Position numbers and translations under genes: made by a program | The notes under the pieces: generated by a model | Seen by the model: the letters and a program-made list of their open reading frames with translations, nothing else | Told to the model about the DNA's origin: nothing | Database searches by the model: none | Source: Oscillospiraceae bacterium | GTDB lineage: Bacteria > Bacillota > Clostridia > Oscillospirales > Ruminococcaceae | Length of the DNA: 64,000 nt | Assembly: GCA_024404815.1 (NCBI GenBank) | Contig: JAKSPL010000002.1 | Location: forward strand, 18,293-82,292 | Direction: 5' to 3' | In this document: positions 8,396 to 17,085 of the stretch, piece after piece | How the letters are laid out: the number at the start of each line of letters is the position of its first letter | Numbering within the stretch: the stretch's first letter is position 1

Positions 8396-9922
8396 TTACA
8401 GTACGTGATTGCCTGTGCTGATGGAGAACTTCGCAGCGGTACAGGTGCTCCACTCCTGCCAGCCGCCTGTGACGGGCGTGCTGAAGCTGCCGACCAGATC
8501 GCCGTCGAGGAAGATGTTCATGTTGCCGATCAGCGACTCAGAGGCGTGGGTGACATCCAGCGTATACTCTGTTGTCTTCGGTACATTGATATGGTAGGAG
8601 AGCCAGTCGCCTGCTTCAATGTAGCCGACATTCTTCGTGCCGTTGACGCAGTCTTCCAGTTCAACGCCGCTCTGTGCGTAGTAGTCCTCGGCCTGAATGA
8701 TATTTTTCTGGATCGGCTGGAGCTGTATAGTCTTGCCTGTTGTTTCAGTTGCAGGGTTGTCGTCCGTCTGTACAGGCGGCTGTACCCATTCGGAGATCGT
8801 TGTGGAAGGAGTGGTTTGCGACTGCTGATTCCAGTCAGTCCATGTAGTTGTTGTGGTGGTTGTCGTCCAGCTTGTGGTAGTTGTAGTCGTGGTTGTTGTG
8901 GTAGTTGTGGTTGTTGTAGTTGTTTGCGGTGCATGACGCCATTCGGCATTGTCAGCGTGCGCATTCAGGAGCTTTTTCAGGTAGTTGCCTGCTTCGGTGA
9001 GGGAAGAACCGTCACCGCCGAAAATACTGGAACCCTCGTCCTTGCTGCTGATCGCCCAGTTGCACCACGAGAGATTGTGGGAATCTGCCCAGGCGAGCCA
9101 TTCCTCGGTGGAGCCGTAGTCGACGCCGCCATCGCCGTCTGCATTGACCGTGCCCCATTCGGAGATGAACAGCGGTGCGCCCTGATTCAGCGCGGTATCG
9201 CCCTTGCCGCGGAGGTCGCCGCGGTGTGTGCCTGCATAGAAGTGGAGAACATAGGCGACATTGGGATCGTTGATCTGATTGTAAGATGCGGCATCGACAT
9301 CCTGTGACCATGTCGGAGTGCCGACAAGTACGAGGTTATCGGAATACTGACGAATGGTGGAAATGACACCCTCCGCGTAGGATTTTACCGTGCCCCAATC
9401 GAGCTGTGTCGGTTCGTTGTATACTTCGAAGATGACATTATCATATTGACCGTAGTCGCGTGCGATTTCGCTGAAGAAACTTTTTGCGGCATTGGGATTG
9501 TTATGTGCGCCGTGCGAATGCCAGTCCACGATGACATAGACATCCTGTGCGATGCAGGCATCGACGACGGAACGCAGCAGACTGACGTCACCGCCGCTGT
9601 ACAAGTTGCCGTCCTCGTCTACGCCGATGGAGCAGCGCAGGATCTCACACTTGAACTCATCGACCATACGGTTGACGGTACCGTTGTTCCAATGCTGACC
9701 GCCCCAGTTGCTCCAGAAGAAGCTCATACCCTTGACCTGAGCAGGTTTCTGGGTGTTTGCGCCGATGATCTGATTACCGCTTGTCTGCAGCTGGCCGTAG
9801 TAGCTGACAGGACCGTTTGCAGCGGAAACGGTGGGGAGGGCGGTTTTGGCGAAGGAGCTGACCGCGCTGGTGAACACCATTGCCGCGGCGCAGAGTGCGC
9901 CAAAGATTTTACCTTGTTTCAT
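8396..9922 (-). CDS. Secreted GH5 endoglucanase with CBM6, ended early by an in-frame TAA
   Basis: 508 residues to the TAA. A signal peptide (to about 35) precedes a GH5 catalytic domain (about 40-325). The acid/base is Glu170 in FEVYNEP and the nucleophile Glu255 in LFISEWG; DWHSHG is also typical. A Thr-rich linker (334-361) and a CBM6 follow (about 409-508). The stop falls inside the last strand of the CBM6, after STGNHVL, and removes the dockerin that follows in the same frame. The product as read would lack a complete binding module and any scaffold attachment. It is controlled from a promoter shared with the divergent AraC regulator region. Cleavage of beta-1,4-glucan is inferred from family. 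Confidence 0.9.
   Translation of the reverse strand: MKQGKIFGALCAAAMVFTSAVSSFAKTALPTVSAANGPVSYYGQLQTSGNQIIGANTQKPAQVKGMSFFWSNWGGQHWNNGTVNRMVDEFKCEILRCSIGVDEDGNLYSGGDVSLLRSVVDACIAQDVYVIVDWHSHGAHNNPNAAKSFFSEIARDYGQYDNVIFEVYNEPTQLDWGTVKSYAEGVISTIRQYSDNLVLVGTPTWSQDVDAASYNQINDPNVAYVLHFYAGTHRGDLRGKGDTALNQGAPLFISEWGTVNADGDGGVDYGSTEEWLAWADSHNLSWCNWAISSKDEGSSIFGGDGSSLTEAGNYLKKLLNAHADNAEWRHAPQTTTTTTTTTTTTTTTTTSWTTTTTTTTWTDWNQQSQTTPSTTISEWVQPPVQTDDNPATETTGKTIQLQPIQKNIIQAEDYYAQSGVELEDCVNGTKNVGYIEAGDWLSYHINVPKTTEYTLDVTHASESLIGNMNIFLDGDLVGSFSTPVTGGWQEWSTCTAAKFSISTGNHVL
8838..8923 (-). repeat. Low-complexity Thr-codon repeat in the cellulase linker
   Basis: Runs of ACA, ACT and ACC codons encode 18 threonines, Ser-Trp, then 8 more. 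Such linkers are usually O-glycosylated in cellulosomal enzymes. Replication slippage is likely here, but the frame is kept. Confidence 0.8.
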
Positions 9923-10001
9923 ACCTTCTTACCTTTCTTTCTGTAAAGCGATTTGTCCGAATGAACGAACATTTCTTCCGCAGACAGCGTCTGCATTTTC
10001 C

Positions 10002-10061
10002 ATTATAGCAATTTGCTGACAGGAATGCTACCAAATTCTTGCGAAAAATATCAAATTCTTG
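10002..10061 (-). promoter_or_regulatory. Cellulase promoter with a two-copy operator for the adjacent AraC-type regulator
   Basis: On the minus strand the -10 is TATAAT (10007-10002) with an extended TGC before it, but there is no recognisable -35. In its place two direct repeats occur, read on the plus strand as TACCAAATTCTTG (10029-10041) and TATCAAATTCTTG (10049-10061). They are 12 of 13 identical and start 20 bases apart. This fits an AraC-family activator site overlapping the -35 region. Binding is inferred from position and spacing. Confidence 0.5.
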
Positions 10062-10090
10062 TTGCGTTTTCCGCGCGGGTGTGGTATACT
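10062..10090 (+). promoter_or_regulatory. Promoter of the AraC-type regulator
   Basis: TTGCGT (10062-10067) and TATACT (10085-10090) are 17 bases apart, with an extended TGG before the -10. The -35 directly abuts the second direct repeat, so binding there could also affect this promoter. Confidence 0.45.
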
Positions 10091-10112
10091 GTAAGCAGGG
10101 AGGGGATTTTCC

Positions 10113-10850
10113 ATGAATGAAACGATGCAGCGTGAATTGACCAGCCGCCTTTTTCAGCAGCGGGAAACAGGGGCATCTTTGACACAGCAGGGGGTTCCTG
10201 CATATTTTGAATCCGTTAAAAACGGCGATGTGAGGCGGTTGGAGAAGATGTCTGCCGATTTGCCGCAGGAGGAGCTGTCTCCCGATGCGCTGCGCAGTGT
10301 ACAATATCAGTTTGTTATTTCGATTGCTGAGGTGGTGCGCTGCTGCATTGCAGAGGGGATGGAGGAGGAAACGGCATACAGCCTGCGGAGTATCTACATT
10401 CGCAGCGCAGATGCGTGTGTTACGGCAGAAGCGGTCAATACGCTTCACCATGCCGCCTTGCTGGATTTTGCCGCACGGATGCAGCAGTACAGCGAACGCA
10501 ATCTCTATTCGCAGCTTGTGTCGCAGTGCATGGATTATATCTACCACAACCTGCATTCCAAGCTGACGCTTGCGGTGCTGTCTGCGGAGCTGGGTGTCAG
10601 CGAAAGTCACCTCTCGCGGACTTTTCACAAGGAAACAGGCGTGACGCTCAGCGCATACACTGCGAAGCGGCGCGTGCAGGAAGCGATGAATCTGCTGAGA
10701 TATTCTGACTATTCCTCGCTGGATATCGCAAACTACCTGTGCTTTTCGTCCCACAGCCATTTTATCAGCGTATTCAAAGCACAGACAGGAATGACACCGA
10801 AAGAATACCGCAGCCGCTATACAAAAGGTGTAACACTATCTCCCATGTGA
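10113..10850 (+). CDS. AraC-family transcriptional regulator
   Basis: 245 residues from ATG 10113 behind GGAGGGG. The C-terminal 100 residues hold the double helix-turn-helix of the family: LTLAVLSAELGVSESHLSRTF, then the second helix pair ending with FKAQTGMTPKEYRSRY. The N-terminal part (about 1-135) has no cupin motif I can name, so the ligand is unknown. It is divergent from the GH5 cellulase, and a direct repeat suited to this family overlaps the cellulase -35. The likely role is an activator of the cellulase in response to a sugar. Confidence 0.85.
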   Translation: MNETMQRELTSRLFQQRETGASLTQQGVPAYFESVKNGDVRRLEKMSADLPQEELSPDALRSVQYQFVISIAEVVRCCIAEGMEEETAYSLRSIYIRSADACVTAEAVNTLHHAALLDFAARMQQYSERNLYSQLVSQCMDYIYHNLHSKLTLAVLSAELGVSESHLSRTFHKETGVTLSAYTAKRRVQEAMNLLRYSDYSSLDIANYLCFSSHSHFISVFKAQTGMTPKEYRSRYTKGVTLSPM

Positions 10851-10989
10851 GATTTTGTCTGATGTGGAAAAACGGCAGAAGAAATCCTGCTGCTGCTTGT
10901 GGAATCCTACAAAATTCTCCAAACGATGCACATTTTGGATGCAGTTATTCGTATACCCAATAAAGCAGACTATGAAAAGGAGCGTACTC

Positions 10990-13461
10990 ATGCAGGAACA
11001 AGATAAAGACAAGTTGCAGGACGAAGAAATACTGGATGCCGAAGTGCTTTTCGGACAAGCTGCAACAACGGAACAGAAGCGGCATCTGGAAAACATACAA
11101 AACCACGAACCGACAGAGAAAAAACCGAATAAGCTGATGCTTGCCATATGTGCGGCGGTGGTGGTACTGGCGGTCGGCGGTGCGGTGTTCGGATTCCTTC
11201 GCGGCAAAAATAAAACGGACGGGGATACGTCCGCAGCGCAGACACAGGCCACTGACCATGTATTTGACGGTGTGCCGATCACTACTGAGAAAAACGATGC
11301 AGATGCGAAAAAAACAGACGATCAGTCTGCGAAGCCCGACAAGCAGGCCGATGCGGACATTTCTGCCGAAAATGTCGCGGCTTTGTCCGAGGACGGAGAA
11401 GAACAAATTCATCCGCTGGAACGGACAGAGGGCGCGTTTGTGTATCTGAAAAACAATGCGCTCTACTATCGGGATGTGAATCAGGATGCGCCGATCTGTC
11501 TGGCGGAGGGCTGGGTCCTTCCTCCGTCATCGGAGCTGAATAACGACTATTATCAGGACTTGTACGAGAATTTCAACTATAATTCAGCTGACATGAGTTC
11601 CGAGGCGATGAGTGAGTGGATCACCATTTTGCCTGACGGAAGCGGTATTTTCTATCCGCTCCAGCTCAGATTTGATGTGCTCATAGGAAACTGGGACGTG
11701 AATGCGGAAGGGGCAACGATCGCATACCGTTCGCTTGCTGATCCCGATGAACCCCTGCGAATTCTCGGCACAGACATTGCAGCTTATACGATCCTCCCTG
11801 ACAATTCAGGCGCGGTATATGCAAAGAACCATCCGGGATACTATATTGAGTTCTCGATTTGCTGGACGAATTTCCAGACGACTACGGTTTTGCAGGAAAA
11901 AGCATGTAACTTCATGATCTCCAAAAAAGGCGACCGTATCCTTATCAGGGATTCGGATGCAACCCAGTCAATGGTACGGCTGGAACAGCTCAGCAAGGAC
12001 GGCACACCGCAGAATCCGATTCTGGAGTTTGAGACGATCAATACGCTGGTTACGCTGTATGCAAACGATGATTTTTCAGAGGTGACCTATCTGAATTATG
12101 CGGACGGCGGCGACACAGATGTGATGCGCTGGCGAGAGGGGAGCGGTACGCAGGTACTTGTGAGCGGTGCCAATATTTCGCCGCATAGCACCTATTTTTG
12201 TGATGACGGTACGTTCTACTGGATGAACCCTGCCAACCTGACGATGAATAAGGAGGACAATACGGGTACCTATGACCTGAATGCTCCTGTGGGCGGCTAT
12301 GGCGATGTATCGGAGATCCGGCCCGATCCGACAGATGATATTCTTCTTGCCTGCGAAATGGTCGGTTCGATGGCTTGGGTGGATGACGAATGGGCGGAGC
12401 ATGACAAAGACCGCTTTACGAATGCACCCGACTGGGAAGATGTGAAACGGCGCGATAAGATTCGCAGAACGCTCCGCAACACAGTGGCAGCATCCAATTC
12501 GACGGCAGACAACTGCCTTTGGTATTTCAACGGAGAAACAAATGTTCTGATCTCGCAGACGAGTGTTACAAGTGCGTTCGGTCTGGGTTTTGACGAGAAG
12601 GGACATTTCTGGTTCGGAGAACAGGCAGAAAGTGTGCAAAAACTCACAATGACAGACCTGCTGGAAGCTGTGGACGGTGTGGAGTATGCCAATATCGACG
12701 GAAAGATCAATGAATTTTTCTATTCATATACCGTGGAACAGGTCAACAAGGCATCGCAGATTGTACTTGTGGACAAAGGCAGGCGCATCACGATTCCGGA
12801 TGCGGATGTTGCCACCTCCGGGACATTCTATTTTGATGAAAAATCCGGCAAGATCGTACTGTTCTCTTCCTCACAGGATGCTTATGCGAAATGGGACAAT
12901 GCAGATTTCTGGCGGAATTGGTCACTCAGCTACGTGGATCCGACGACCTTTGCTTTGACACCTGTGGAGGGCAATGTGACGCGCAACTCGGCAATGGTCT
13001 GGATGGGCGGCGGATATTACTGCATTTTGGCAGGGGAGAACAAGGAAACCCTCTGCAAAGACGGAACACCGCTGTTTGATTTCTATTGCGGTCTGCAGCA
13101 GTATATGAACGGTGAATACACATTGTATCAGTACGGCGATGATGAATTTTTCTTCCTGTCCGATGCCGAAGCATCGGATGAAAAGGGCACGGTCGGAACA
13201 CTTTGTCTTTATGAAAATGGTGCGATCGTGGAACTGGCAGAGCGTGTCTGCTTGTTTAATGTCAGCCATGATACGCTGCCCTACTATATTTCCAATACCG
13301 ACTCTGTAAAACAAAGCGGTGAACTGCATTGGCGCAGTGTGGAAAAGGATGTCCTGCTGGATACCGATGTCACGAGCGTAATGCAATTTACGCTGGAATC
13401 TGTGAGTGAACAGAGCAGCGGTGCTCCGATTCACGGTTCGGGCATTTTCCGGTATTATTGA
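10990..13461 (+). CDS. Large membrane-anchored extracytoplasmic protein, function unknown
   Basis: 823 residues from ATG 10990, chosen for the ribosome site AAAAGGAG. The first 45 residues are charged and cytoplasmic, one membrane segment follows (about 50-70), then an acidic, Asp-rich linker. The remaining 650 residues are extracytoplasmic and rich in strands and aromatic residues, with segments such as YLKNNALYYRD, ILPDGSGIFY and FYFDEKSGKIV. These recall propeller-like WD or DUF5050 proteins, but I cannot place it firmly. It lies 139 bases after the AraC gene on the same strand, with a terminator behind it and no clear promoter of its own. Confidence 0.7.
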   Translation: MQEQDKDKLQDEEILDAEVLFGQAATTEQKRHLENIQNHEPTEKKPNKLMLAICAAVVVLAVGGAVFGFLRGKNKTDGDTSAAQTQATDHVFDGVPITTEKNDADAKKTDDQSAKPDKQADADISAENVAALSEDGEEQIHPLERTEGAFVYLKNNALYYRDVNQDAPICLAEGWVLPPSSELNNDYYQDLYENFNYNSADMSSEAMSEWITILPDGSGIFYPLQLRFDVLIGNWDVNAEGATIAYRSLADPDEPLRILGTDIAAYTILPDNSGAVYAKNHPGYYIEFSICWTNFQTTTVLQEKACNFMISKKGDRILIRDSDATQSMVRLEQLSKDGTPQNPILEFETINTLVTLYANDDFSEVTYLNYADGGDTDVMRWREGSGTQVLVSGANISPHSTYFCDDGTFYWMNPANLTMNKEDNTGTYDLNAPVGGYGDVSEIRPDPTDDILLACEMVGSMAWVDDEWAEHDKDRFTNAPDWEDVKRRDKIRRTLRNTVAASNSTADNCLWYFNGETNVLISQTSVTSAFGLGFDEKGHFWFGEQAESVQKLTMTDLLEAVDGVEYANIDGKINEFFYSYTVEQVNKASQIVLVDKGRRITIPDADVATSGTFYFDEKSGKIVLFSSSQDAYAKWDNADFWRNWSLSYVDPTTFALTPVEGNVTRNSAMVWMGGGYYCILAGENKETLCKDGTPLFDFYCGLQQYMNGEYTLYQYGDDEFFFLSDAEASDEKGTVGTLCLYENGAIVELAERVCLFNVSHDTLPYYISNTDSVKQSGELHWRSVEKDVLLDTDVTSVMQFTLESVSEQSSGAPIHGSGIFRYY

Positions 13462-13493
13462 TATTTTCTTTGCTTGCTACCCCTTTTCAGATA

Positions 13494-13537
13494 CCGCCTG
13501 CGGAATTCAGCCTATTCCGCGGGCGGCTATTTTTTTG
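13494..13537 (+). terminator. Rho-independent terminator
   Basis: CCGCctGCGGAAT pairs with ATTCCGCgggCGG around TCAGCCT, followed by eight T after CTA. It ends the unit of the large membrane protein. Confidence 0.85.
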
Positions 13538-13621
13538 CATTTTTGTCGGGATTTGTGAAGAACGACATTTTCTGTTTGGTGAATTTGTGCAGTATTTTAT
13601 TGCATATTAACGAAAATTCCA

Positions 13622-13650
13622 TTGACATTTCCGAAAAAATATGATATGAT
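13622..13650 (+). promoter_or_regulatory. Promoter of hpt
   Basis: TTGACA (13622-13627) and TATGAT (13645-13650) are spaced 17 bases. The leader to the start codon is about 68 bases. Confidence 0.7.
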
Positions 13651-13724
13651 GTAAGAGTAAAATTGCCGAATGCGGGGTGAACCTGCGCATTCGAGTATTG
13701 GTTTCGCAAAAAGAGGCATAGTTC

Positions 13725-14267
13725 ATGAACGAAAAATTGACCGTATTGATCGACCACGACACCGTTGTTCACCGCATTGCCGAGCTGGCAAAGCAGATCT
13801 CCGCCGACTATCGGACGTGCTGCACCGCGCAGAATCCGCTGCTGGTGCTTTGTACGCTTCGCGGCGCGGTATTCTTTGCATCCGATCTGATTCGGCAGCT
13901 TGACATCCCGTGCGAATTGGATTTTGTAAAGATCCATTCGTACCGCGGCACACGCCCTGCGGAGATCCCCGTCTTTGATCTGGGAGAGAATCTCAGCGTG
14001 GAGGGACGGCACGTACTGATCGTCGAGGACATTGTTGATACGGGACATACGATTGAAACGATGCTGAAACAGTTTGGCAGACAGCAGGCGGAGAGCGTCC
14101 GCGTCTGCACCTTGCTGGACAAGCCTTCCCGACGGGAAGCGGCAGAGGTCATTCCTGACTACGTCTGCTTCGAGATCGAGGATCTGTTTGTTGTCGGCTG
14201 GGGACTGGATTACAATGAACAGTATCGTCTGCTGCCCGATGTGATGGTCTATCATCCTGAGGTGTAA
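13725..14267 (+). CDS. hpt: Hypoxanthine-guanine phosphoribosyltransferase
   Basis: 180 residues, normal length for the family. It joins hypoxanthine or guanine to phosphoribosyl pyrophosphate in purine salvage. The PRPP loop is VLIVEDIVDTG (about 97-107). The dipeptide region LCTLRGAVFFASDL and the purine-contact segment with Lys133 and FEIEDLFVVGWGLDYNE are present. The ribosome site is AAAAAGAGG. It has its own promoter and is followed after 66 bases by a dockerin-CAP gene with no terminator between them. Confidence 0.93.
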   Translation: MNEKLTVLIDHDTVVHRIAELAKQISADYRTCCTAQNPLLVLCTLRGAVFFASDLIRQLDIPCELDFVKIHSYRGTRPAEIPVFDLGENLSVEGRHVLIVEDIVDTGHTIETMLKQFGRQQAESVRVCTLLDKPSRREAAEVIPDYVCFEIEDLFVVGWGLDYNEQYRLLPDVMVYHPEV

Positions 14268-14333
14268 GCAGAATTGACAGATTGCGCTGTCGGTTCACGT
14301 TCTGAATTTTATCATGAAAGGGGTTTATTGAGT

Positions 14334-15593
14334 ATGCGTACACGTTTTTCACACAGACTGCTGGCAGGATTTACAACTGCTGCGGTGTTCTGCGGCTGCA
14401 TGGGGTTTGGGAGCAGAAATGCAATTCTTTCGCTCGGCTTGTCCGATTTCCGTGCAAGTGCTGCGGTTTCTTCCAGTCTGATGATGGGCGATGTCAATTT
14501 CGACGGCATTGTGAACGCGGATGATTCCTGCGTGATATTGTATCACTATCTGTCGGATATGATGGGAATACCTGATTATCTGCTGGATGAACTGCAGCAG
14601 AAACTCGCTGATGTCGATCATGACGCGGAAATCGACTGTGATGACGCCGGTACGGTACTCTATCACTATGTCGAAAGCATTGTCGGCATGGCATCGGAAT
14701 GGGAAACCTATTCTTCGACATATCCTGTCGGACGCAATCCGCTGGAAAACACAACCACCACAACTACACCTGTGAATTCGCCTGAATTTACACTCGGTAC
14801 TTTGCAGGTCACGCTGGGCGCGGATGCCAATACGGCGGACAAACTCTATGGTACGCCGTCAGAGGTCTTACAGGAGACCTATGGCAGCTACACGCTCAAC
14901 TACCGCATTTACCGCGCAGATTCTGCGGATATGACCATTGTGATGACCGATGACAGCAAGATCGTCGGCGCATTTCAGATGGCGGACAAATGGAGCACCA
15001 AGCTGACAGGTGAACCGAAGAAAACTGTGGAACCCAAGAAATCTGTATGGATCCGCTATGAATATGACAAGCAGGCGACCGTCACCGAATGCTATGACCG
15101 TTTGGGAAGCAATGCGCTGTACGGTGTACTGGTCATGAAAAACGGCTATACGGTGAATTTCTCCGAAAAGAGCAATCTGAACGATTTTTCGACCGCATCG
15201 AAGCTCTGCTGGTATGTGACCAATGCGCTGCGTGCAAAGCACAATCAGCGTTCGCTCTACTGGCATGAAGGCGCAGCGGACTGCGCGAAAGAACACAGCA
15301 TCGACATGGCGACAAACGGATTTATGGACCACCACAGCACAGACGGTCTGCAATTCACAGATCGTCTGGAAAATCACGGTATCAACTGGAAAACGGCAGG
15401 CGAAAATGTCGATCAGAATTACCCGAATGTATTTCTGGCAGTCAACGGCTGGTATAATTCTGCGACCGGTCACCGTGACAATATGCTCGATCCTGCATTC
15501 CGCGGAATGGGCGCAGGTTTCGCATATTCGTGGGATTCGCAGCGCGGCACCTACGGCACACAGGACTTCTTCGCCCAGTTTGGCGATGCATAA
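14334..15593 (+). CDS. Secreted dockerin-CAP (SCP/PR1) protein
   Basis: 419 residues from ATG 14334 (ribosome site AAAGGGG). A signal peptide (to about 44) is followed by a divergent dockerin (about 51-118) with loops DVNFDGIVNADD and DVDHDAEIDCDD and the unusual helices ILYHYLSD and VLYHYV. A short Thr linker leads to a CAP-associated N-terminal domain (about 150-265), then the CAP domain (about 280-419) with HNQRSLYWHEG, HSIDMATNG, TAGENV and ATGHRDNML, the usual His/Glu cavity motifs. Targets of bacterial CAP proteins are mostly unknown. The N-terminal dockerin again suggests display on a scaffold. The C-terminus is complete. Confidence 0.85.
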   Translation: MRTRFSHRLLAGFTTAAVFCGCMGFGSRNAILSLGLSDFRASAAVSSSLMMGDVNFDGIVNADDSCVILYHYLSDMMGIPDYLLDELQQKLADVDHDAEIDCDDAGTVLYHYVESIVGMASEWETYSSTYPVGRNPLENTTTTTTPVNSPEFTLGTLQVTLGADANTADKLYGTPSEVLQETYGSYTLNYRIYRADSADMTIVMTDDSKIVGAFQMADKWSTKLTGEPKKTVEPKKSVWIRYEYDKQATVTECYDRLGSNALYGVLVMKNGYTVNFSEKSNLNDFSTASKLCWYVTNALRAKHNQRSLYWHEGAADCAKEHSIDMATNGFMDHHSTDGLQFTDRLENHGINWKTAGENVDQNYPNVFLAVNGWYNSATGHRDNMLDPAFRGMGAGFAYSWDSQRGTYGTQDFFAQFGDA

Positions 15594-15659
15594 TATGCAG
15601 AAAACAATGTATAATATACATGAATATTCGTGTTTTATGCAGGAATATGCAAAAAAGCC

Positions 15660-15687
15660 TTGACAAATCGGAAAAGGCGTGTATAAT
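15660..15687 (+). promoter_or_regulatory. Promoter of the arginine operon
   Basis: TTGACA (15660-15665) and TATAAT (15682-15687) are full consensus, spaced 16 bases. Just upstream, 15610-15656 is AT-rich with GAATATTCG and GGAATATGC segments. These might be ArgR half sites but do not fit the classic two-half-site arrangement. Confidence 0.75.
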
Positions 15688-15703
15688 AGAATATAGTAAA
15701 CAT

Positions 15704-15744
15704 ATCGGAAGCACTTCGGACGCAGGTTCGGAGTGCCTCCCGAT
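15704..15744 (+). promoter_or_regulatory. Hairpin in the argG leader
   Basis: ATCGG-aa-GCACTTC pairs with GGAGTGC-ctc-CCGAT around a 12-base loop. It lies between the promoter and the ribosome site of argG. The tail ATTTTAG is weak as a terminator. It may be an attenuator or an mRNA-stabilising stem; no aptamer that I know is visible. Confidence 0.4.
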
Positions 15745-15765
15745 TTTAGAAAGGAATTATTGATT

Positions 15766-17001
15766 ATGGCTGACAAGAAAATCCCGAAGAAAATCGTACT
15801 TGCGTATTCCGGCGGTCTGGATACTTCTATCATCATTCCGTGGCTGAAGGAAACCTATCCCGGCTGCGAAGTTATCGCTGTTTCCGGTGATGTCGGACAG
15901 GGCACAGAACTGGACGGTCTGGAAGAAAAGGCTCTGAAGACCGGCGCATCCAAGCTCTATATCGAAGACCTGACCGATGAATTCATTACCGACTATGTAT
16001 TCCCGACTGTCAAGGCAGGTGCTGTCTATGAGGGCAAATATCTGCTGGGTACTTCCTTTGCTCGCCCGATCATCGCAAAGCGTATCGCTGAGATCGCGAT
16101 CAAGGAAGGCGCAGATGCCATCTGCCACGGCTGCACCGGCAAGGGTAATGACCAGGTTCGTTTTGAACTGACCATCAAGGCGATCTGCCCGGATATGCAG
16201 ATCATCGCACCGTGGAGAATCTGGGATATCAAGTCCCGTGACGAGGAGATCGACTATGCGGAAGCACACAACATTCCGCTGAAAATTTCCCGTGAGACCA
16301 ACTATTCCAAGGACAAGAACCTCTGGCACATCTCCCACGAAGGTCTTGACCTCGAAGATCCGGCAAATGAACCGCAGTACAACAAGCCCGGCTTCCTCGA
16401 ACTCGGCGTATCTCCCGAGCAGGCTCCCGACACCCCCACCTATGTCACCATCGACTTTGAAAAGGGCGTGCCTGTTGCAGTTGACGGCGTGAAGATGAAG
16501 GGCAGCGATATCGTTCGTAAGCTCAACGAACTCGGCGGCGCAAACGGCATCGGTATCACCGATATCGTCGAGAACCGTCTGGTCGGCATGAAGAGCCGCG
16601 GCGTTTATGAAACTCCCGGCGGCACCATTCTGTACTATGCACATGACGCACTCGAAACCATCTGTATTGACAAGGCAACTGCACGTATGAAGCAGCAGAT
16701 CGCGATCCAGTATGCGGACATCGTATACAACGGTCAGTGGTTTACTCCTCTGCGTGAGGCTTTGGACGCTTTTGTGGACAGCACCCAGAGAACAGTCAAC
16801 GGTACGGTAAAACTGAAGCTCTATAAGGGCAACATCATTACCGCAGGTCTGACCTCTCCCGACACCCTCTATGATGAGGAAGTCGCAACCTTCGATGAGG
16901 ATGATGTTTACGACCAGAAGGACAGCGCAGGCTTCATTAACCTGTTCGGTCTGCCCATCAAGGTCAAGGCAAAGCTCGACCAGAAGCGCAAGAACGGCTG
17001 A
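15766..17001 (+). CDS. argG: Argininosuccinate synthase
   Basis: 411 residues from ATG 15766 (ribosome site AAAGGAA). It condenses citrulline and aspartate with ATP. The N-terminal ATP pyrophosphatase motif is AYSGGLDTS, and SGDVGQG and the segment [15 protein letters not shown] are typical. It is first in the arginine cluster, behind its own strong promoter and a leader hairpin. The codon use is strongly biased to TCC, GTC and CTG codons, as in well-expressed genes. The order argG-argH here is followed by the earlier steps of the pathway. Confidence 0.96.
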   Translation: MADKKIPKKIVLAYSGGLDTSIIIPWLKETYPGCEVIAVSGDVGQGTELDGLEEKALKTGASKLYIEDLTDEFITDYVFPTVKAGAVYEGKYLLGTSFARPIIAKRIAEIAIKEGADAICHGCTGKGNDQVRFELTIKAICPDMQIIAPWRIWDIKSRDEEIDYAEAHNIPLKISRETNYSKDKNLWHISHEGLDLEDPANEPQYNKPGFLELGVSPEQAPDTPTYVTIDFEKGVPVAVDGVKMKGSDIVRKLNELGGANGIGITDIVENRLVGMKSRGVYETPGGTILYYAHDALETICIDKATARMKQQIAIQYADIVYNGQWFTPLREALDAFVDSTQRTVNGTVKLKLYKGNIITAGLTSPDTLYDEEVATFDEDDVYDQKDSAGFINLFGLPIKVKAKLDQKRKNG

Positions 17002-17024
17002 TTTTTTGACTCTGTATCAGAATC

Positions 17025-17048
17025 GGGGCGGCTGAATGCAGTCGCCCC
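17025..17048 (+). terminator. Intercistronic hairpin after argG (weak terminator)
   Basis: GGGGCG-g-CTG pairs with CAG-t-CGCCCC around AATG. The downstream T tract is poor (CTGTCTGTTTATTTT), so partial termination or protection of the argG mRNA end is more likely than a full stop. Confidence 0.45.
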
Positions 17049-17085
17049 CTGTCTGTTTATTTTGATTTGGAACGGAGGAATTATT

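Noticed and set aside
7976-9307. 443-codon plus frame opposite the cellulase
   Set aside because: Shadow of the GH5/CBM6 gene; Cys-rich product from the Thr-codon repeat.
8111-9922. Reassignment of TAA as a sense codon in this genome
   Set aside because: Many other genes here end in TAA (for example argF, prpoximal zinc-ribbon gene and the rlmL-like gene) at the family's normal length, so TAA is a normal stop.
15610-15650. Classic ArgR boxes before argG
   Set aside because: GAATATTCG resembles a half site, but two half sites with the normal spacing are not present.
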